A stretch of DNA of 64,000 nucleotides, taken from the NCBI RefSeq assembly GCF_020497125.1, contig NC_059082.1, positions 51,234,524 to 51,298,523 of the forward strand, given 5' to 3'. The DNA comes from Mauremys mutica (Eukaryota > Chordata > Testudines > Geoemydidae). Shown piece by piece: positions 23,447 to 34,336 of the stretch (positions are counted from its first letter, which is position 1; every line of letters begins with the position of its first letter). The notes under the pieces were generated by a model that did not search any database, had not been told where the DNA came from, and saw nothing but the letters and a program-made list of their open reading frames with translations. The position numbers were made by a program, and so were the translations under genes.

Positions 23447-23646
23447 AAGCCCGCACCGGGAGTGGAAGAAGAGGGGCTAACCCCTCTAATTCCCTACTTA
23501 CACTATTAACTACTAAACTTGTCTAACTATACAACTATACTAACTACTCAACTAAGTAATGAACTATATATAAAGGAAGAGATGGAGAAACGCTAGGGCT
23601 GTGGAGGTAAGGGAGCACTCCACTGTTCCAACTGGCCGTCACGGGT

Positions 23647-23828
23647 AAGAAGGAACTGAGGAGCGGACGGGCCGGCTGGGGTATATATCCAGCGCCATAG
23701 CGGCGCCACTCCAGGGGGCGCCCAGCCGGCCCGCCGGAGTTGCTAGGGTAAAAATGTTCCGGAGAGCCGTGCACGCGCGGCACGCACACCTAAATGGAAT
23801 GCATAGGAGCAATCACTCGAAGAAGAAC
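23647..23828 (-). repeat. DIRS terminal inverted repeat, 5' copy
   Basis: On the minus strand this begins gttcttcttcgagtgattgc and ends ctcagttccttctt. It mirrors 17656-17839. The outermost bases differ from the other copy (cttcttcgagtgattgctcc against gttcttcgagatgtgttgctc), as in DIRS elements where the terminal repeats are not identical at their extreme ends. Confidence 0.9.
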
Positions 23829-26800
23829 CTTGTGAACTATGACCAGCAGAGGCTTGCACCAGAGCATTTTGAAGGCTGCTCAAGACACCCTATCATGGCT
23901 GAGAGCTCTCGAGAGCGCACATGACCCTTCATCCCACAATAAAACAGGTGCATGTGAGAGAGAGAAAGGAGAACTGAGGAAGGGAAGAATCACTTATAGT
24001 TTCAATGGTTGTTTTCCTCTTGTCCATCCAGCTGCTGCTTTGCAGTTCAGCCTTTTCCTTCATAATGGCTATTGAAAACAATCCCAAGCCCATACTCCTG
24101 GTAGAAGCTCAAGATAGACACAAGGACTGAGGCCAGGAGCAAATTATAGATTGTTTCTGTGATGCAAGAACTCAAAAAAAAACCCAAAACCATTGGTTAA
24201 TGGATCTCAGCCCAGGTCTGTTGGAAGCTAAAATCGCTACCATCTGACAGCTGTTCAGCTGGTTGCATGAAGCCAGCTTTTGACTTCACAGCACACAAAA
24301 GCCACCGCCACCACAACTGTGGCTAAGTGGCCTGCTTGGTGCAGTCTCAGCAGAAAGGCGAAGGACTGAATGGGCCACAGCTGGTGTATTCCCGTCTCCC
24401 ACACAGAGGCAAAGGCACATTGGCACTGGCAGGCCCAGGTCCCCTGTGCTGAGGATGAAGCAAAGTCAATGGCATTATCAATCAGCCCCTTTACAAAGGC
24501 AGAAAGGCATGAATGTTACTTACAAACCCTTCTCATTTGACAATGAAGTTTTGTAGGCCACATGCTCAGAATATTCTTATATATTCTACGTTGCTTTGCA
24601 ATTGTTAGTACAAAGGCTGAGAGCGAGAATTCATCCTATCCTACCATTCGCAATTCCAATTTCTCCCCTCTCCACTGTCCAGACACTTGATCCAGACCCT
24701 GATTTGGCCTGGTCGGCTGTGAGGGGAGCCTGGCACGGATTGTGACCCATGCAGAGCGCTCCATATGGGTTGGGGAATGGAGCAGCAGAGTGGAGCACAG
24801 CTCATTTGGCCCACAGCATGTGTATAAATTTTATCGTGCCTTCTCATAGGAATTTGCTCCCACCCCAAATGCACGACTGGTTTTCAGTGTTTATTTCAAA
24901 CCCTAAAGCATGTTGCAATTTATGGCCCACCGTTCACACCAGATTCTCCAAGTGTGCTTTCAATGCACTGCAGCCTGTGAAGAAGCAGAAAGCCATTGCA
25001 ATGCAGGGCATCCAAAACCTGAAGAATTTTATTGTGGTTGCCAGTAGCACTTGCTGTTAAGCTTGCACGTCTGTTTTTATTACCACTCCCCGTCTTCACA
25101 CACTTGCAGCTTCCCAGCACATTCCTCCATCGGTCAAACGTTTTCATACCAGTCTCTGCCAAGGTGATCTTTACATTAAAGTACTTGCTTCTGGCCATTA
25201 AACGCTGACATTAACTACAGGCATATATTTTCTTTCAAAAGCAGCGGAAGTGTAAAACAGGGTTCAAATGACATCAACTTTTCACAATTAAAGCTCAGAA
25301 GTCAAAAATGCAAAGGCCAAGGTCTCAACAGTAATAACGAGAGACAGTCAATCTAGTGATTCATTTCAGACCCTATTGTGGTGCCCCTAACCCCCTTCCA
25401 ATTTTTGTGGTTTTCCAAGCCCATTTTCTTATTGTAAATCACACTTCTCTCTCCCCTGTGGCTGCAGAAAAGACCCAGGCAGAAAGAGGAAACCGATGAG
25501 AGAAAGAGAAAAATCAGTGCAATTGACTATACATAAAAAGTGTTCAGAGGTGCTGAGCAGTTTCAGCTCCCATAGACTTAAAACAGAATAGTGGGTACTC
25601 AGCACCTCTAAAAATCAGACCCAAAGTGCTGTCCAAGGCATCAAGTGAACCAACTGTAAACATTCCCTTAATCTCTTCCAGTTACAGTCATCTCAGGCAT
25701 TCCTTTTCGTGAGCCTGGGTGAATGCATTTTTAGAAGGAAGTGTGATTGAGTCAGCAGTGTCCCTTTCAAAGGGCCACAGAGCACTTTCTGTTCCTGTAA
25801 GACACAGGCCAGAAGAAATCAAGGGTGCACAGTGTGCTCAAGCTACTGCTGATGCTGGAACGACAGCTTCTGCATTTCCTGATGCTTCATGGTTTCAACC
25901 GTGGAAACTCAGAGCCCAGTTCTGTAGTCTCCCGAGCAGCCCTTGGGCGGACGTGTCAGACTGCTGAAGTCAACAGGATCCTCGGGTAAGTGGGCTGCTC
26001 CAGCAGATCTCTTTACATTGCGCTCATGCCACCTTCTGCACGTCACTGCTCTTCAACGCAAGAGAAGGCTGGGGACAATCTACCTGAGAGAACAGTCAGT
26101 GTAAGTTTCTAAAACTTCAGAATTTTGTTACCCTTAAATGTATTTGTTGAATTTTAAAAAAGAAAAGACGACTCCCATTTCACGCAAAGGGATGGTGGCC
26201 ACAGCAGAGTGGAAGGGACTCTGTTCCCCTTGCACAACTGCAGCACTGTATAAATGATACTCATTCATCTCCTCAGGTTACTTATACTATGCCCATCCTG
26301 TAGGCACCAGAGCTTCTAGCTGGCAATTGTACTCACACGGACTCTAGTTGCACGGGCAGCCCTGGGACTGCCTTTGGCGTTGTTCTTCACCATTCAGTGA
26401 TATGCAACTACTTATGTGCAGCTAAGCACCATGGGATGGAATGTCCAACCTTCCCACTGCTGGGTTTCAGGGATGCGTTTGGCATGGCTCACGTTGGTGA
26501 CTGCACCTCCCATGATAAAAGGGAACCCCCCCCTCCAAACCCAACAAGATTCCAGTTCCTCTCCCCTCTTTACGTTGCAGCCCCTCCTCGCCTGATGTCA
26601 TCAAAATGAGGGGTGCTCAGAGACGAAGGCCGGATAATGCTGGCTCCAGAGCCCAACACCATTGCATGATTTCCACAGATGAGGTCGCTGGGGTCAACAC
26701 AATGAATGGGGCATTGGGCAAGCAGCATGCATGGGGAACCTAGCCTCTGCCAGCCTTGAGATCGGAGGGCCAAGGCCCCATCCTGCTTCTGCTGGAACCA

Positions 26801-27225
26801 GTAGGCAAAACTCCCATGGCACAGACTTGTGCACGTTCTGCTCTGTTACCCTGCACACATCCATAGTAACCTCATGGAAGTCTATGGAATTACTCCCGAT
26901 TTACACCACAGTAAGAGCAGGATTTGGCTCTCGGTGTGGTGACGGTTTGTGCTGCTGGTAGAGTTGTAAGGCCGTCGTCGCTGTGCGCTCCCGGGGCTTT
27001 TATACCAGTCCTGGCTAACAGGGGCAGGAAACGCCTCGCTGAGTCTGCCAGGCCCAAAGGAAGCTCCCTCTTTCCTAGGTTAATAGTGATTTTCATCACT
27101 CAACCACTTCTGCTTTTAAAGTCTGTGTCAGCATTTATGGGGTTACGACAACAGCATCTCCCAGTCCTTCCCTCCTCTGCCATCCCTTCCTTCCTGGGGA
27201 AACAGGAGAAAAAAAGCCCCCAAAA
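23829..27225. other. Intergenic DNA downstream of RAB11FIP3
   Basis: No coding exon is recognised. The segment 25536-25622 (gtgctgagcagtttcagctc ... ctcagcacctctaaaaatcag) is a diverged inverted-repeat relic of a family also seen inside RAB11FIP3 introns. A 92-codon minus frame at 24920-25198 has no family signature. In the human genome CAPN15 lies downstream of RAB11FIP3, but I found no CAPN15 exon here. Confidence 0.4.
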
Positions 27226-27242
27226 GAGTAATGGTAACAGCT

Positions 27243-27248
27243 TTTAAT
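27243..27248 (-). terminator. Poly(A) signal ATTAAA, proposed distal end of RAB11FIP3
   Basis: The minus strand reads AATTAAAAGCTGTTACC and is followed within about 30 bases by TTTTGGGGGCTTTTTTTCTC, a U/G-rich downstream element. Cleavage would fall near 27225-27235. ATTAAA is the commonest variant of AATAAA. Confidence 0.5.
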
Positions 27249-27430
27249 TTGACAAGAATCAATACATCAGTTCAGACAATACTGGTTTTGCTTCTTGTTT
27301 GGAGTTTCCTTCACATACCAGCAGGGAGAGGGGAACTTTGTCGGGAAGTACAGTTTTTCCTTGGGGCTTAAAGCATGATCAGTGTGCAAGTCAGTGCTTC
27401 TTTTTTTGTTTAAAACTCTTTTCCCGGTGA

Positions 27431-27436
27431 TTTATT
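27431..27436 (-). terminator. Poly(A) signal AATAAA, alternative proximal site
   Basis: A canonical AATAAA on the minus strand lies about 185 bases upstream of the ATTAAA signal. The following sequence (TCACCGGGAAAAGAG...) is a less obvious U/GU-rich element, so I rank it as an alternative site. Confidence 0.3.
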
Positions 27437-27537
27437 TACAGTTACAGTACCTCTTAGTGATCAAACAGAAAAAAATGTGTTAACTAGGGATACATGATCC
27501 CAAGTTGAGAAGGCAGATCTCTGATATTTATATATTT

Positions 27538-27560
27538 ATACATATATATATATATATATT
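27538..27560 (+). repeat. (TA)n repeat in the 3' UTR
   Basis: A tatatatatata tract lies inside an AT-rich stretch of the proposed RAB11FIP3 3' UTR. Confidence 0.9.
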
Positions 27561-30500
27561 TATGTGTATACACAGATACATTTCTCTCTTCTTTAAAGTA
27601 TTAAAAAAATTGATCAACCTCCATTCTATAAAAAATACCTACTCTACAAGATAGAAAAATTTCCCTCTCAAAGTATACACCGATTTACACCCAAAGCTAA
27701 TCTGGAAATATACATTACGTGGCTTCTTCCCGCAGGCTCAGGGAGGGAAAAGGTCCACAAGGGGGCAGCTTAGAGAATGAATGAGCAGGAGCTCTTGGCT
27801 TGCTGGGAGATGCTACACAAGGGTGTGGCGGGAGAAGGAAGATGATGGCTCATTGCTCAGGTGTCCAAGGAAGAGAGAACGCAGCCCTCACTGGAAGGCA
27901 GGTTGTCTCATCTCTCTCAGCATATAGTACAAAAGACAAGCCCAAGGGTATTGTGTGTTCACAGAATGCGACTGGGGACTTCTCGAACATCCCAATGAGA
28001 CTGGAGCTCCAGACCCTGCATGAGGGAGATGGAGCTGAAAGCAGTGACCTGCTGCCATCTGTCCCTGCAGCCGCTTTTTCTCTTACTTTAGATTTCAAAT
28101 GAAAAGCTGGGTAAGTCTGGGTTAAAGACTTAATAGAAGGCAAACCCGTATGAAGATGGACATTTTGCACAGGCATCCTATGAAACCGTCTCTCCATCAG
28201 AGTGGGAAAGACAGGGACTGTCAGCACCACTGTGTGTTTTTGGGATCCCCCAGCTATTCTCACTCACACAGGCTCTTCACCCACCTTAGCGACATCCTTT
28301 GGGTCTGCATGAATTGTTATGCAATTTCTTGTGCCCTGAGGAAAGCCATCTGGGACCAAGGGCTTTTACTTTCCAGACATGGAATAAAATAAAGGAGAGA
28401 TGCCAGCTCAGTAGTTGCAATGGTCTAAGGGGGATATTAGGTAAGCGAAGGGGCTGTGGTGTTTATCGCTCTCCAACGCTCAGCAGAGGGAGGATTTGGA
28501 TCTGGTTTCCCTGGAAAGCAGCTGGACTAGCAGCTCAGATGTCCCAGTCCTATGAGCACATTTAGGATGTTCCAGTGCAGGCCAATGCACCAGGATTTTC
28601 CATATTTTGTACAGATTTGGGATTCAGCCTGGCTAACAGGGCCCTTCTAAAAGCTAACCAGGTGATTTAAAAATGAAATCGCCCCCGTTTAAAATAGAAA
28701 TCTACTGTATATTTAACATGCTGACTGTGCCTGGTACCAGGATGCCTTTCAGTTAGAGGTCAAATCAAAATCAAAGCCAAGGAAGTTGGATCATTTGGGT
28801 GTGTGCTAGCCTGGAGGTTGTTCTGGTAGCCCGAGGTGAACAGGCAGTTTTAATCAATGACTGTTTTTACTTATTGAATGATGCATTGTACAGGTTTTAA
28901 AATGCATTAAACTGGATGCATTGTACAAGGCTTTTAAAATGCATTTCACACTAGCCTGAATGGGTCTGATGTTAATATGTTTTTTGTTTCTCAAAGGTCT
29001 TCGATTTCAGCCTCCAGTCAATTGTACCCCTTGGCTTCCCAGCACCACCTTCACTGGGGTGTAAGACTCAGTTCTAATCACTACACTACAGGTGGCCTCG
29101 GTCGTCTAAGAAGTCAAACCAGCAGCCGCCGGTCCCTGGTTTAGAGCCACTAAGCTACTCATGAACGTGATAGCAAGCCTAGTGCATCACAGCACAAGAA
29201 CGGGGAGAACGCGGGCATGGGAAAGGGCTCTACCTCCAGTGCTGCAGTATCATCAGCAGAGCCCACCTCTGACTGGATCACTGCAATACACTTCATGGTA
29301 CCACTGGCATTCATGCACATAGGGGACGATGGCGGAGGTCCTTGGCTTTCGAAACAAGCATATGAACGGTTCATGTTGGTCCCCTCTGCTAGAACTTACT
29401 CTGTTGCACCACGAGGGGACCAGCCTGAACAGCTGCGTGCCCACTTATGGCTGAGCACTACTACGGCTACATGGGTACTGTGGGCCATACAGCAGAAGTG
29501 AGGAGGACATAACAGCTACCAGGCTGACTCCAACGCACGCTAATTAACCATGAAGAAATCACAGCCCTTCCTTCACTCGCTCAACAAAACAGCAGGATAG
29601 GGAGCCGCTGTCCTTCCAACTACAGCTGTGTGGCTTTCACCCCTCCCACTGATTGCTACCTTACTGCAGTCCTGTCCAACTCAGGTCCCATGGCTTGATG
29701 GAGAAGTGCTAACATCTGATGCTGAAGGAGCATGCCACAGAAGAGGAACGGGGAGTGCTGAAGAAAGCCACCCCTCTGTATTGTGCGAGGAATGGAGCCA
29801 GATGAACAGTGAATTTAAAGAAGATGCCGTAGATGTAAAATGTTACCAAGCCAGAGAACAAAAATACAAATGCCGAGGCATGTGTCGAACTCCAGTTACA
29901 CCCCATATCAAAGACGGCCATTCCCCTGCCCCCTTCCTTCCACCCACTAAATGGAGAGAAAAGTCATCTAGGGTTCCTGCATGCAACCCCCATGAAGAGG
30001 GGGCGCGAGATGGTGCTAGCTGTGCAGCCTGAGGGAGGAACTTTGCACTAAGGTCAAAAACATTCTACGGGTGTGGAACGAACATTTCTCATTCACAGAT
30101 CTGCCTCAGTAAGGGTGTCCTGGGCACTTTGGCAAAGCAGATTTCTGGGCTGTGCAGGGGAGGGCAGGAAATTATCTCAGAAGTCAATTAACTAACTTCT
30201 CCACCCCACTATTATTCTCTTTTCATTAAAGTTTCAGCAGAATAAATCTATACACGACCCTGTATTTTGCTTAACTCCTTAGACCTATTCCCCACCCATG
30301 CGCCAATAGGGATTTCAGGGTTACATATTGTGACAGTTCCAGTTAGAATTTGTCAGCCCCACTGTTTGATATGTTCCATCGACAGGGAGGCAGGTCCTTC
30401 CCTTCCCCTCCCCCCACACTCCACGTTTTGCTCCATTTATTCTCCAGATTCCCTTTCACCCCTTAAAGCCAGCAAGGGTCTTGAAAGAGAGTCCAACAAC

Positions 30501-30678
30501 AAAGCTTTGTTGCTGGTTTTCTTTTTCCCCAGGGCACTGGATTAATTCACCCAGTGATCTGAAGTGACACTTCATGTGCCTTCATGGAGATCAAAGAATC
30601 CAAAGTCTCTCCTTTGCTTCTCAGTGCACCAAGTCCACCCCAGATCAGCAGCACACAGTCTGCAGCTTTCGGCTTCCT

Positions 30679-30792
30679 TTACTTGACTTCCAGGATGGAT
30701 GGGTTGGTTTCCATGATGGCCACAATGATCCGGTCAATGTAGTCTTGCAGGCGGAAGTTAATCTCCTCCTGCTTTTGAATTGCCTCCATGAG
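30679..30792 (-). CDS. RAB11FIP3: RAB11FIP3 terminal coding exon k with Rab-binding domain and stop
   Basis: This exon has acceptor cttcctcccctacag followed by 37 codons and a TAA stop at 30681-30679. The peptide starts LMEAIQKQEEINFRLQ and ends with DYIDRIIVAIMETNPSILEV and a final Lys. This is the complete FIP-RBD: an amphipathic helix carrying the Tyr-Ile-Asp core followed by a short turn (NPSILEVK), which docks on switch I/II of GTP-bound Rab11. All key hydrophobic positions are intact, so the domain should be functional. Confidence 0.95.
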   Translation of the reverse strand, partial: LMEAIQKQEEINFRLQDYIDRIIVAIMETNPSILEVK

Positions 30793-32212
30793 CTGTAGGG
30801 GAGGAAGAGGAGGAAGCTGGTTACTGACAGGCCACAAGTCAGGGCCACCTAGCACAGATTTCTTTGCAATTCACCCTTGACAGTTTGCTCAGCAAAAAAC
30901 CCCACCAGAGTCCATTACAAAGGGTCCCTTTGTCCCACAAGCTGCGTCCTGCATAAGAGATTCCCTGCTCCAATTTTAGATTTAAGAGGAAAAACTGCAT
31001 GCATCTTAAAAGAGCTACTGGTGATACATTCATTCTTGTTACTGTCCAGCACAAACTCCAGTGAAATGTACATCCTCCTCAAAACCCAGCTTCAGCTCCC
31101 TGGAATCCCCATTGTTCTAGCTTCTTGTCTCTCGTGGGGGAATGTGGGTTGGCCGGGGAGGCCATTAGCTGTTCTCTTCCACTCTCTAGCAGCTCTGTTA
31201 GTGGAAGCTGCTTGTCTGCCCAAGTCAAAGCTAAGCCACAGGCTCATGCTGAATATTAATGTTGTGGGTCCTGTTTTCAAACCTGGAACCTCAGATGGCC
31301 AAATCATACTTCCGGATGCACATATCAGGCAAACACACACCTGTTTTAGGCACACGACAGCATGGGGACTTCAGCACTACAGTGTGAAAATTGAGCTTGT
31401 CACTGAGTTTCTTTAGGGTTTTGTGCTTATGGAATGAGTCTCACAATCCCTTATAGTCTCACCTTTCCCATGAGAGAATGAAGATTCTTATACCCTTAGA
31501 CACCTGCCCCCACTGTCAGACAAGGTTTACTCCAATGCTCTTCCTCTAGCTGCCAGACAACGGCAGTGACTTGTCCCAAGAGAAAGGAACATTGCATGGA
31601 TCTCACTCAAATAGCAAAATTTCCTGTCTCACTTGGCTCCTGCTGGTGAACTCGTCTGTCCATGTGTGCAAGTGTCTGAGGTACAACTACACGAGAACTT
31701 GGTACAACAACCGGGGAAGGAGGAGAAGCAGAAAGAGCACAGCCATGACGGACCCAAGGTCTCAGTCCTCCGCCAATCGTAAGAGGCTAACCTGAGATTT
31801 CTAAGGTATTAAGCAGACAACGTACATAATCTTCTTTACATTATCTTAGCAAGGGGGACATTACCTCATGAACAGCACAGCTAGCCCTTGACTATAGCCT
31901 TGCCAAGGTGTGCACCACCATCTCAAGTAGTGTCTGGTTTCTATGGGAAGCCATGACCTATGGCAAGTCACCACCTCTGCCAGATGGGCCCCTTTCTAAT
32001 TGCAGCAAGCTGTAAAGAGGAATTGCTGTGGCTCTCAGCAGGATCCCTGGATTATCAGTAGTGATCTCTACTGCAGAGAGGGCACTTTCAGCTCCTTCCG
32101 GCACACGTAGGTGCTTAGGAGCCAAGAGAGGGGATTAAAGACATCACTCATGCTAAAGAGGAAGTGGTTTGAGGTAAACAGGAATACACTTTCTCTAGAC
32201 ACCACACAGTAC
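30793..32212 (-). other. RAB11FIP3 intron j-k
   Basis: This 1.4-kb intron carries no recognisable repeat or exon. It begins GTACTG and ends in CCCCTACAG on the minus strand. Confidence 0.85.
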
Positions 32213-32353
32213 CTCGTCTCTGGAGACCGAGCTGATTTCTGCAGCCAGGGACTCGGAGAAGGAAGCTGAGAAGAGGTTCTTGGCTCCCTGAATGCTAAGG
32301 TTTATAATCTGTCCATTCAGCTCGTCATTCTGTTCTTTCAGGTTGCGGTTATC
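32213..32353 (-). CDS. RAB11FIP3: RAB11FIP3 exon j (141 bp)
   Basis: This exon has acceptor ttgttgtgagcag and donor GACGAG|GTACTG. It encodes 47 codons, DNRNLKEQNDELNGQIINLS and then IQGAKNLFSASFSESLAAEI to SSVSRDE. It leads directly into the Rab11-binding helix; the SLAAEI...SRDE block is one of the most conserved parts of the FIP3/FIP4 subfamily. Phase is 0/0. Confidence 0.94.
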
Positions 32354-33143
32354 CTGCTCACAACAAAAACCCAGAATCAATCCGTTCATAATTTACATTT
32401 CTAGAGCTCCACAGATGGCAGGTGCTATAGGTGCTTTATGAAAGGGGTGCTCTACATTTTACAGCTGGTGGAATAGAGGCATAGTTAAGTGAAATGGCCA
32501 AGGTGCCCTGGTGACTATATGGCAGAGCAAGACCAGAATACAGCTCTCCTGACTCTTGTTCTCCCCTGAGCTAGCAGAGCCCTGGGAAGCTTTGCTCAGT
32601 AGAGGAGTGTATACATGCAACATGCTGGGGAGATTCTAACCCCCTTTTGTTCTGACCAGATTGATCTGCGATGGATCAGCGTTTCACTGGGGTATCTCCA
32701 GAACGCCTCCTCTGATCCAGGATACTGAAGTGAGGCTAAAATCTGTGCCTCGCCAGCCAGGGAGATAGTGTTCTGCAGTCCTCTGTTGAGCTGAGAAAGG
32801 CAAAGCATTCCCCCACAGTGAAACATGCTCACGTTGTCTGTGCTACTTGGGCGGGCTATGACGACTCTCTCCCAGAAGAGGCCTTTAGGCCAAACAGACA
32901 TGGTAGCTGTGACTATAGTGCTGAGATTTCTCCCCAGTGCCTCTCCTGTTTCCCATACACAATCCCAGCTGTGCTTTGCCAATGCTTAATCACACCTTCA
33001 GTGGCTGAATAACAGGCTGGTGCAGTCCCAGGAGTCTACACCGGGTAGTGAGGCTGGATATGAAAGTCCAAGTTGCTGCTGTGATGTTGAATTGATTGGC
33101 ATCTAGTAGCCAAACCAAAACATAGCCCCCACCACCCCAGTAC
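32354..33143 (-). other. RAB11FIP3 intron i-j with MIR-like SINE
   Basis: At about 32425-32570 the plus strand resembles an amniote MIR-type SINE core (attttacagctggtggaata gaggcatagttaagtg ... ccagaatacagctctcctgact). The remainder is unremarkable. Confidence 0.55.
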
Positions 33144-33299
33144 CTGCTTCAGCCGCCTAATCTCTTGCTCCAGCTCCGTCTCCCGCGTCCTGCTATTGTA
33201 CTCTTGGAGGCCCACGCTGCTGCTTCTGCCTCTTCGCTGCTCCGCTTCAAGTTTAAACAGCTGCAGGTGCTCCAGCTGCTTTCGGAGGTCCTCAATCAG
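33144..33299 (-). CDS. RAB11FIP3: RAB11FIP3 exon i (156 bp, coiled coil)
   Basis: This exon has acceptor cattgcattgcag and donor AAGCAG|GTACTG. It encodes 52 codons beginning LIEDLRKQLEHLQLFKLEAE, then the basic RRGRSSSVGLQEY patch, and ending TELEQEIRRLKQ. The RRGRSSS element interrupts the coiled coil and is a plausible phosphorylation site cluster. Phase is 0/0. Confidence 0.94.
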
Positions 33300-34198
33300 C
33301 TGCAATGCAATGAAGGAGAGCGATAGCGCCCAAGGGCCATAAAGTGCCACAGCGCTAAGCACTGAGCGAGCCTCCCTGCTGCACCAGAGAGGTGCGTGAG
33401 GTGTAAGAACGGTCGGTATGAAGCGTACAGAAATCACAGTTATGTTCTCAGTGTTATATTCTTGTCCTTCCCCTGTTAACACTGGCTAGGCCCAAGTTCC
33501 TACCTCAGGCCTTTGCCATTACACCTTTACATCCAGACAGAAATATGCCATGTTGAGCAGGCTGGTGAATCCTGACTTGTGCAGGCCTTAGAATGTGACT
33601 GCAGAGACACACGCTGGAGTGAATTTTAATGTACATGAAAGCGAGGGACTAGGTACAAGCTGATGCCACACACAGGGCAGGTGCTGTGCCAGCTCCCCCT
33701 GTCCACCCCTGCAGACTGCCTTCTGAGGAGGCACTGCCAAACAGCAGTGGTTTGAAGAGTGGCAAACAGCCAGAACAAGATGATCAAATACACTTTCACC
33801 TGTTACTCAATTTAAATCCCCTATCGCTGGAGGAATAAGGCAAGAGCTGTTCCACCCAGCTGTGTCCACTGTAACTGTGAACACTAGACACAAGCACGTG
33901 GAAACGAAAAGCATGCAGGTAAGGGCAGCTGAAAGCATCGACTGATTTCTCTCCCTCCAGTTCATTGTGTTTCTTCCATTTGGCAACAGCAGAGGCCACA
34001 TTACGCTGATAAGGTGAATTCATGGTGCAATTTGTATCTAGGGTTATCGAGGAACTAGACCACCACTGAGCCCTGCATACAGGATGCGGCATGTTGACCT
34101 CTCAGGAAAGTGCTTGTAAATAGCTGCAGTTTCCGCTGAGGACTCCAGGGAGAAGGGTGTGGACAGGCTGAATGGTGTCAACTGTTCACTCTGCTCAC
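33300..34198 (-). other. RAB11FIP3 intron h-i
   Basis: The intron is 0.9 kb, with consensus borders. I see nothing else in it. Confidence 0.8.
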
Positions 34199-34336
34199 CT
34201 CCTGAGTGGACTCCTTCTCCTTCTGGAATTGGTGTCTCTCCTGGGTCAGTTTGTCCCCCATCTTTCTCTTGCTTTCCTGCTCCTCATTGAGTTGAGCAGT
34301 GAGGTCTTCTATCTCATCTAACAACTTCTGCTTCTC
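34199..34336 (-). CDS. RAB11FIP3: RAB11FIP3 exon h (138 bp, coiled coil)
   Basis: This exon has acceptor aactttgttgcag and donor CAGGAG|GTGAGC. It encodes 46 codons starting EKQKLLDEIEDLTAQLNEEQ and ending FQKEKESTQE. It is in phase 0 at both ends. The segment is continuous coiled coil with Leu/Ile at regular heptad positions. Confidence 0.93.

Larger units (their letters stand above)
17627..23828 (-). mobile_element. DIRS1-type tyrosine-recombinase retrotransposon, near complete
   Basis: This 6.2-kb element is read on the minus strand. From 5' (23828) to 3' (17627) it has an inverted terminal repeat, ORF1 (gag), RT-RNase H, a tyrosine recombinase, an internal complementary region and the opposite terminal repeat. 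This order, the inverted rather than direct terminal repeats, and the presence of a tyrosine recombinase in place of a DDE integrase define the DIRS order. Only three indels break the frames, each in a homopolymer run. No target-site duplication is expected for this mechanism and none is seen. Confidence 0.93.
27230..30678 (-). other. RAB11FIP3: RAB11FIP3 3' UTR (proposed)
   Basis: Sequence immediately downstream of the stop codon has no good open frame. Continuous transcript down to about 27230 is inferred from the poly(A) signals at its end, giving a UTR of about 3.4 kb. It contains an AT-rich stretch near 27510-27670 with repeated TATATATTTA-type motifs, of a kind that can act as AU-rich elements. 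The length was not verified with transcript data, and a shorter UTR ending at an internal signal is possible. Confidence 0.5.

Noticed and set aside
24920..25198. A 92-codon minus frame with protein-like composition
   Set aside because: No family could be recognised and there are no flanking exons; it was left as noncoding.
1..27225. CAPN15 exons downstream of RAB11FIP3
   Set aside because: Synteny in mammals suggested looking for them, but no zinc-finger or calpain-like coding block was visible.
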